This document shows positions 56,290-64,000 of a stretch of DNA of 64,000 bases, piece after piece. The notes under the pieces were generated by a model. It ran no database searches. It was not told the origin of the DNA and saw nothing but the letters and a program-made list of their open reading frames with translations. Made by a program: the position numbers and the translations under genes. Position 1 is the first letter of the stretch, and each line of letters starts with the position of its first letter. Source of the stretch: Siphonodentalium dalli (taxonomy: Eukaryota; Mollusca; Scaphopoda; Gadilida; Siphonodentaliidae); assembly GCA_032622095.1 (NCBI GenBank), contig CP136067.1:58011899-58075898 (forward strand). The letters are read 5' to 3'.

Positions 56290-57370
56290 AATTGCTTTTT
56301 GTAAAGGGCCATGGACCGCGTTAAAATATGTGTAGGCTTACCAAAACTGCAAATCTCAATAGTTACATGCAAGCATGGGTTGCACATTGCATTGACCTCA
56401 GAACAAATTTAATTTAAGTGGGTAAAATATAGAATTTTGAATTCTGATCATTTAAATTATAAATAACCATCATTTACCATGATACTGTCCAAAGGCATAG
56501 ACTTGAATGACCTGTTTATGTAAGCAGAAAACTGCAAGAAAATCCTGTGTGATAAGTGATTGATCTATCTATAACACGAAATAAATTAGTTATGATTACT
56601 TGAGTGCATTCAAATTCTGCATTGCCCATTTACAAAATTTGACGTTGCATCACAACTGGGGCGGTGGAGGCCATTGCTGCGTTGTTACCGATAGCCTTGG
56701 GGGAAGTCTCCATTTTGATTGCACCTCAGCTATTTGCACACAAAGTTTGCATAAACCATTGCAGTATGAGTATTCTCACGCGATTTAGATCATGCATTGA
56801 ACTTACAGGAGTGGTATAGTGATCGCAACACTGACCATGACACGTGAAGATGATAAATTTATGCGACGATGAAAACAGTAATTTATCATGTGACACATGA
56901 GTAATTTACAGGGAGAACTCCAGTTTGAAAATATATAGGGAAATTGAAAACAACACAAATTATAACAAATTAACTTCTGAATTAAAAAAATATTACTTGT
57001 GAGTTTAAATATGTAAATTACATCATAAGAGCGCGTATTATACGTTACATACTTGTGAATTTTCCTTAATATCGTCGCGCACCTGCATCGTTAAGGTGAT
57101 CTCCCGTCGGAAGTGACGTCAAAATGTAGTTCCCGGAAGTTTACATTTTTTATTTTTAGCAAATGATAAAGACGTTTTCTGCAATCTAGTTTTTTTTACT
57201 ACAGATTTTCAGACTTTGCCAACATGAATAGATTTTTCGGATCTTCGAAACCAAAGCCACCACCAGCAAACCTCACAGATTGCGTCTCAAATGTAACTAT
57301 TGATATATCTGATGGTTTCTATTTTATTTCCAAATTTCGATGTTCCCGTCGAATCGCGATTGCAATTTTT
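56290..57370. other. No gene recognised
   Basis: No coding motif and no matched inverted repeat found in this stretch. Confidence 0.45.
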
Positions 57371-57975
57371 TAAAAGCCGAACACAACCGAACACAACCGA
57401 ACATAACCGAACACAAGTCCAAATAATGGGAAATTTCACGAATAAAGTTCATAGGCATATGTATTCATGTTCACACTATTACTATACGAAGTTTGGTGGA
57501 GTTCGGGCCAATAATAAGTGTTTATTCGATATTTTGTAAAACGCGTTTAGTGTTCGGCATAGAAAAGCCGAACACAAGTTTATGTTCGACACTCAGTCAC
57601 CGGTAATTAATTAACACATAGATATGCATAGATGTGGCGTTAGCTGGCGTTTGAGATATATAACTCTATATACAGTCTACTAAATATAAGACCACCTTGT
57701 AAAGTTCATAGGCATATGTATTCACGTTCATACTATTACTATACGAAGTTTGGTGGAGTTTGGTTCAATAATGAGTGTTTTGTTGGGTGTTTTGTATAAC
57801 GCGTTTGTGTTTGGCATAGAAAAGCCGAACACAAACACAAACTTCTGTCTCATGGATTAGATTATCCGCTGATAGGTGATAATTAATATCTGCCAGAAGG
57901 GATTTGGCAGGTTTAATTCGCGAGAAAAAACGTGTTTTGTTGTCCATTTTCGTCTGCATTCTCACTAAAATGTTA

Positions 57976-58004
57976 CCCCCCCCCCCCCCCCCCCCCCCCC
58001 CCCC
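57976..58004. repeat. Poly(C) run, 29 bases
   Basis: Uninterrupted C tract (G on the minus strand). It could form a G-quadruplex/i-motif. Its exact length is likely unreliable because such runs are hard to sequence. Confidence 0.9.
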
Positions 58005-58786
58005 GTTATTATTACAAGTCATTTCGTACAATGTGGTAGTTTAGATGGATCATACTGGACAAATGCGAACATATCAGCACGCCCCGGACTTCTAAGAAGT
58101 AGTAAATCGGTTGTCGAGTTAAGATACTCATGCGGAAATGGTTCGGAGAACATAATACTAACCACAAAACAAATAGTTTATTGCAATCATAAGTAAACAT
58201 TGTAAAATTATATATAATAGTGTTCTTGTTGGCGACATAACATCTCTTGGTGATGGTGCAGGGAATTCTGGTGGAATTGATGTCAATCATAGTATATGTT
58301 CAAAGTACTATACAATATACTATACAATATACTTATATGCAAATTCTGTCCTCGGCGGAACGGATTTGGGCAAAGTTTGTTCTCCTTGAAGTCAGTGGAT
58401 GGAAATGGCTCTGATGCGTGCCTAACTTTTGTGTATATATCATGCTGTATGGTGGAAGCCGATATAAAGCCAGTGTTCAACTTATCGTAGAAACACATGC
58501 ATCGAATACCGATTGAATTGAAATGAATTGTCTGAATACGAATAAAGAGCGTTTAGTATTGTATCTTTTTAAAAGTCTGATATGCAGGAATAATTATTTT
58601 GCGCCAAGATACCTTTTGACGCTTGCTAGGGTTGATTGATCTAGTTTTGCATGCCTTTACTCTTTTAGTCTGACATGGCTTCTTGGCAATAGTCGCGGTT
58701 TTCGGTATCGTCAAACGTCCGTCAGTCGAAATTTGCCGAAGATTCTGGCATAAATTAAATTGGTCACCAAGCGATGACTTAGTAAA

Positions 58787-59261
58787 GCTGATGGGGTCAT
58801 TGTCACAAGGCTCCGGTCACATTCGTAGCCAGCTTTTTAAATCGATCACAAATGTAGCCAGCTTTTCTACGGCGATCACATATTTGTAGCCAGCTTTTCA
58901 TATTCATGCGAGCTTCAATGAACAAGATTATGTTAGTCTCATTTTTCTGAGTTGATGAATGAAAAACAACATAAATTTTAATTTGATATTAGTTCACCTA
59001 ATAACCTGAGGTTTCCGATCAATGTCGTGAGATGCTCGAATTATATTCCAATATAAGTTGATAAACGAAGTCAGTTTTGGAGCATGACGTCGATATGTTA
59101 GTAACGAACGCGATGACGTCATATTTCGCGCCATATAAAGCATGGAATTAGAAAAGCTGGCTACGAATGTGATCGCCGGCGAAAAGCTGGCTACGTTTGT
59201 GATCGATTTAAAAAGCTGGCTACGAATGTGACCGGAGCCTTGTGACAATGACCCCATCGGC
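58787..59261. mobile_element. MULE-type MITE with perfect 9-bp target duplication
   Basis: Arms of about 110 bp start GCYGATGGGGTCATTGTCAC and contain repeated 'gtagccagctttt' words. The flanks are CTTAGTAAA at 58778-58786 and again at 59262-59270. A 9-bp duplication is the hallmark of Mutator-like elements. At 475 bp with a 0.25-kb centre it carries no transposase. It interrupts the PHD-finger frame. Confidence 0.85.
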
Positions 59262-59401
59262 CTTAGTAAAAAGTCATTGATTTTCAATTGCTGGCACTCT
59301 ACATGAAACCATCGGTCACACATATCGCAGCCGATGCTGCGTATCTCGTGACATTCCTGGGAACAAACACCACATGGGTAAATCAATTTGGAATTAGGCA
59401 T
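59262..59401 (-). pseudogene. PHD-finger protein fragment, interrupted
   Basis: From ATG at 59401 the frame reads MPNSKLIYPCGVC, then an IGCDMCDRWFHVEC segment. CxxC, CDxC and WFHxxC give six of the eight zinc ligands of a PHD finger in the correct spacing. The frame then runs into a MULE-type MITE at 59261, so the last CxxC pair is missing. Similar PHD fingers with this 'YPCGVC...CDxCDRWFH' style are common in proteins of invertebrate mobile elements. Beyond the MITE (58777 downwards) another frame is open and Lys/Arg-rich, so a frameshift or an intron may also be involved. Confidence 0.6.
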
Positions 59402-60162
59402 TGTAGAATTTTCAGACCTGTGATCAGAATGCCAAATACTGCTGAGATTGTGATTTGCCAAATAATATCATACCACATTCTTATATAGAACTTCTCGGAT
59501 ATTGCACCATGAACTCACTTTCTTGTCACTCAAATATTGTTTTTACAATCGTACGTTGTCTTTCATGGCGGGGCCCACCAAAAGCATGTTGTTTCTATAA
59601 TAGTAGGCGCCATCAAATACTGATTGCAACTAACTGTCAAAACACTGAACTACAATAGGCGAGAGACCGCCACCAACAACAATTAAAGCCTTTCGGCTTA
59701 GTGACCATATATCTGATATTAATTATCACCTAGCTAAACAGCCGTTATAGACTAATACCCGAGAGAAGCTTGTGTTCGGCTTTTCTATGCCGAACACTGA
59801 ACGCGTTTTACAAAATATCGAATAAAACACTTATTATTGGCCCGAACTCCACCAAACTTCGTATATTAATAGTGTGAACATGAATACACACGCCTATGAA
59901 CTTTATTCGTTATATATCCCATTATTTGGACTTGTGTTCGGTTATGTTCGGTTGTGTTCGGTTGTGTTCGGCTTTTATACGCACCGATTTTTTTTCGCAT
60001 GTTGCTTGTTGACCACTTCAACACTTGGACAGTTGGACTCCAAGTTGGATTAGATTTGAATTTTGACACTAAACCTCGATCAAGGTTCTTGGAGATTGTG
60101 TGACCATTTGTCAAAATACTCACCATGGCATAACGGGGAAATACTCTAATACTAATAGTGAT

Positions 60163-62367
60163 AGTCTGGTCGATAAACTAAAATTTTACAAATTTTTAGG
60201 GTCAACATAGGATAGAATAAATTTGGACTAAATTGGTTTCTATTCCATTTTGAAGAGGACTATATCCTCTATAACATATCTAAAATCCGCTTTGAGAATT
60301 TTCTATAATCCAAGATGACAGTTGGTATCGAAAAATTCTGAATTTCGGTATAGGTGCGCCAACTAATACCAAATTAGTAATAAAATAAAATACACACAAA
60401 CAATGCTTAGTCGTAAACCATATCGGTAGAATGTCTGTTCCAATATTGTCGCCAAAATGGACAAAATCGAATGAAATTTACAATTTGTGGAAAATTTAAT
60501 AGCTAGTCATACAAGATTTGTCAAGAACGAACAAGCCCTCGGATTATACGAGGAAGAATGATTTCAGAGTATAAGGGGAGCTTTTAATAATAGATTTACG
60601 AATTCTCTCTAATGTATCTCGCGAGAAAGCAAACGAAAGCCAGGTCTCATACAACGATGAAATATGGACTTTTTGGGCGCCAATAAACAGAAGAATAACG
60701 CAGTTTTATCTGTACTATTTAAAAATAGTGTTTATCTCGATTGGTGTAATAAATGTGTAATTAAACAGTTAAATGGGATCTAATAGGGATGTATTGATTA
60801 TGTGACCTTTTCTAGAAGCAGAAATGTATGTAATGAAAACAGTCTCACGAATGTAACTGATAATCATTTATTTTTATATCTACAACAAATCTTTCAAAAT
60901 GCACTACTATAGAACAGTATGAGAGCTATTCATATGGTACTCTGTGGTACTAGGTAAAATGTGTAGATCCTATTGTCCGTGTCTTAAAATAGTAGTCATA
61001 ATTGACTCCGGTCAAGTTATTAAACACGAATATTTTGCTTTTATCACACAAATGTATGGTGGTATACCATGAATGCAATTCATCAAAATACAAAGGAGTA
61101 CTATATACTATCTTCAATAAATTATCAACATAACCAAATTTGCTTACATACTCTGTGGCAGAGACTGTCTTTTTACCTGGAAATTATATGTGCTTAAATG
61201 CACTAAAGCCACATATACGCGAAACGTACTACCCTTTCTGCTCCCGCATTGCCGCGTTTACCCATTCTCCCTAATGTTACACATATCTGCTGCATACAAG
61301 ACCATAACTAGCAACATTGAGTGAATGGTAAACGCAGAACTAATAACTTTAAACGCTGATGACCTGATATTTAATGCAAGTATGTGGGTGACAATGGTAA
61401 TATAATTTCAAACAACAATATACTGAAAACAAATAGTGTGCTTTGCGTGGTACATATTCCCATTGTAAAGTGCCGATTGAAGTAATTTGAACAAAATTGT
61501 CTACTAAGAAACCGGTTTGGAAGCAGCATGAAAATTAGTATTAAATAAAATGTACGATGTACAATCTCTTCGATCTAGTGAGATAGGGTACTATTCTGTT
61601 GAAGAGATGAGTGTTTCTTTACAGTATAATCAGCATTACAACATACGTGTATGGTTTATTATCACGGAGAGTGTTGAAAATTCCGGAAATGTAACTAGTA
61701 TTTACACAGCAAGGGTATGCATTTCAGTTTCCGCGTTACATTCAATAATTAATCATCATTCCAAATGAAACTACAACGCACTGTGTGACGAAATATTACT
61801 TTGTGTGTTGCATGCCAGAAATAACTGTTTTTGGCTCGACAGTTGGATGCATTCGAAGCAGAAAACCCGAACGTAAATCATTGGGTTAACGTGCGTTGCA
61901 GTGATCGATAAATAATTCAGATATATCTGTTTTAATTATATGTGTACCTTTAAAGATATATAACAACATACTTGTAAATTACCAATGTGTATTTTCTTGG
62001 TTATTCAATATGTTGCTTTCGTCGTAGCATGGACTGGAGTTGTGGCCATTGTGACAGCCATTTCATTGCCGCGATTGCATTATTTTCTGTCCTTGTCACT
62101 CTATTCGCCCCTTATACTCTAATTTCACACAAACTGGTATACATCGGATGGAGGATTAATGCGTTCTGGTGTCGCCGATGAGGGATATTGTAGAAAAACC
62201 CACGTCACAAGGTCGAAAAATGGGCATTTTAAAAATCTCTGTAAAAAAGTTTGCTCAAAGCGGATTTTAGCGGATTTTGGATATATATTCCTCTTCAAAA
62301 TGGAATAAAACCAACTTAGTCCAAATTTATTCTAGGTCAAACCTTTTATCGACCAGACTATAAACCA
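60163..62367. mobile_element. 2.2 kb element with 0.15-kb inverted repeats
   Basis: Left ATAGTCTGGTCGATAAA, then 'agaataaatttggactaaat', 'attccattttgaagaggac' and 'aaaatccgctttgag'. The same landmarks return inverted at about 62210-62367. The interior has no recognisable transposase. The open frame at 61987-62181 has a hydrophobic stretch but no motif I recognise. No target duplication is clear. Confidence 0.55.
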
Positions 62368-64000
62368 ACACTGATATAGATAGTAAATGTTATTGACAAT
62401 CAGGTCACCATCACAGGTATAGACCACAGGCCTTCTAAACAGTGACTGAGATCTAAAATAGAAATTTAATGCATCTATTCTCTATCACTTAATATATAAG
62501 AAGTTTATAGTAAGGTAAGTGGACTAATTACTTCAAAAATATATAATATCACTCAATTATCAATTTAGAAGGCCTGTGGTATAGAGTAATTTGGATAAAC
62601 AAACAAACAAAAGCAAACAAACAGACAGAACATATGAGAAATTATTAAGTGATTGATGTTGATACTTGTGTAACAGAACAAGAGTCTGAAGAGAGAAAAG
62701 ACTGTGTCCAATAAATCTATGGTAGACCTTTCGTGCAGATAAGTCATCAGCCTTTTATAAAATAATTACAGTTACACCGAGACCACCACACTACTCCCCA
62801 ATTATTTTTGAAGACTGGACGAGCCCAGAGTGCAACAGAACAAGAGAGAGGTACACTGAAAGTTGAGACTATCGTCTCCACAACAGTGGCTTGGCCAGAT
62901 TAAGCGGTGTGTGTTGTATAGAGCCACACACTTTCAAATCTCGTGCCAGGTTGTGACCCTTGGGCAAGGTCACTTGTACTGTGCTCGCTCCGTCGTACCT
63001 TGATGAAATAGGAAGACTGGTTGTTGGGTAAGTGTAAGCATCTGTATAATGGCAGCAAGCACAAGACTCGGCATTAATCAACAGCTGGGGTAATTACAAG
63101 CGCTTAGGGCCCTCGTGGGGATGGTTGCTATACAAATCCCATTATTACATTACATTAGAGACATTATCTTTTCATTATATGATTGTGTTTGCTCAGTTTT
63201 GACATGTAGTGGCAGTTCTAATGTCGTTCGCGAAAGTCATGATAGTGTAGGCTAGAAAGTAGCCTAGGCTAATTCTGAAATACTCCATCTCCTATTCCGC
63301 ATTTTGAATCGATGTGGAATTCCCCAATAGCGTCATGGGAAGTTTTTATTTACCGCACACGAAAATAGTATTTTCCTAATTGTTTGTTGTATTTTGAAGA
63401 AATTATGTCTTTAATTGTCGATCTATTGTTCACAAAAAAAATGACAGCGTGTTTTATGAAGCACTAGTAGATAATTCTGATATACAGATGAAAACAGGAA
63501 ACATATCTTTATCTTATCATTTCTGCAAGCAATGTTATGAAATATTCTATTCGTTTTCGATTTTTTGAGAGCTACGGTACACGTATTTGGCTCGAAATAT
63601 GATTCGATCAAAAACCCACTATTCGCAGTGGCCTACATAATAACCAACCCGTTCTGCTAATTATAGCCTGTGACTCGATGGCGATTGACTTGTCAGATTT
63701 CAAATTTGGTGTTGTTGGGAATTCAAATGGGAGTGGAAGATCCAGGGAAGATTCAGCTGGTCAGATTCGGCCCTTATTCAAGTCAGGAATTAGGTGGCAT
63801 GATCGAATAGGTGTTAATTAGGTGGCCTTTTATGTTGATTAAATCTTATGGGGTTTGATTTCCTTTAATTTGGGACCGGTCTTTTGAAGAGAATGTAGAT
63901 TGGAACTCAAATATGATCAGAATTCAAATTATACATGGATTATTTTTTCCAATACATTTGCATGCTTTATATGTTGTAGTTGCTGCTTAGATCTATGCTA
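62368..64000. other. No gene recognised
   Basis: AT-rich sequence. A 48-codon frame beginning at 63679 (MAIDLSDFKFGVVGNSNGSG) has more coding-like composition than its surroundings but no recognised motif or convincing splice donor, so it is not called. Confidence 0.4.

Larger units (their letters stand above)
57371..59977. mobile_element. 2.6 kb element with 0.2-kb inverted repeats of CCGAACACAA units
   Basis: Left arm 57371-57580 and right arm 59766-59977 are close inverted copies. Both start TAAAAGCCGAACACAACCGA with four CCGAACAYAA words, share 'gaagtttggtggagtt' and 'aaaacgcgtt', and end at 'cggcatagaaaagccgaaca'. A third, direct partial copy is at about 57695-57840. Inside are a 29-base C run, a PHD-finger fragment on the minus strand and a MULE-type MITE. 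The element may once have encoded the PHD protein. Superfamily unassigned. Confidence 0.65.

Noticed and set aside
61987-62181. Hydrophobic 64-codon frame suggesting a membrane protein exon
   Set aside because: It lies inside an inverted-repeat element. Two frames are equally hydrophobic, and no family motif or splice pair supports either.
63679-63825. 48-codon frame MAIDLSDFKFGVVGNSNGSG...
   Set aside because: It looks slightly coding-like, but there is no known motif, no clear donor and it is near the window edge.

Overview
This is an AT-rich animal nuclear sequence, most likely from a lophotrochozoan and probably a bivalve mollusc. It has one intron-containing housekeeping gene in a sea of short DNA transposon relics. 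Two repeat families combine tandem cores (about 164 and 173 bp) with a terminal hairpin. This is the architecture of the pearl/HINE (Helentron-related) elements known from oysters, clams and mussels. The species cannot be named from sequence alone.

The only convincing host gene is SMUG1, a uracil-DNA glycosylase, on the minus strand. It has three coding exons (46848-45058, 36184-36065, 34769-34053) with matching GT/AG splice sites, all in phase 0, giving 875 residues. The catalytic core (about residues 526-772) keeps the family motifs GMNPGPFG and HPSP. It is preceded by about 525 disordered Ser/Gln/Tyr-rich residues and followed by a 103-residue tail. Seven motifs of the SUMO-acceptor type (hydrophobic-Lys-x-Glu) lie outside the core and a basic NLS-like patch sits just before it. 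The 8.9 kb second intron is largely transposon DNA.

Layout. 1.8-2.1 kb: a TTAA MITE. 2.85-11.6 kb: an older 'cgacttagaa' repeat array interrupted by a pearl-like element (3587-8098). That element was itself interrupted by a hAT-like element (5137-6761) and a long palindrome. A second pearl-like compound lies in inverted orientation (8802-11618). 12-31 kb: a MITE field with at least four TTAA-flanked piggyBac-type families (A, C, D, I), a 76-bp TTAA mini-element (J), a TA-flanked mariner-type hairpin family (B), a 'gaatgaggtcccc' palindrome family (E) and several foldbacks, with visible nesting. 33.2-33.5 kb: a small hAT MITE. 33.7-46.9 kb: SMUG1. 47.9-48.2 kb: a LINE reverse-transcriptase tail. 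48.2-62.4 kb: larger inverted-repeat elements, some nested, including two more hAT elements with 8-bp target duplications, a foldback-like 5.3 kb element, and a 2.6 kb element carrying a PHD-finger fragment split by a MULE-type MITE. 62.4-64 kb: no recognisable gene.

Most open frames here are chance frames or products of repeats. Apart from SMUG1, only the LINE tail and the PHD-finger fragment look like true, decayed protein-coding sequence.
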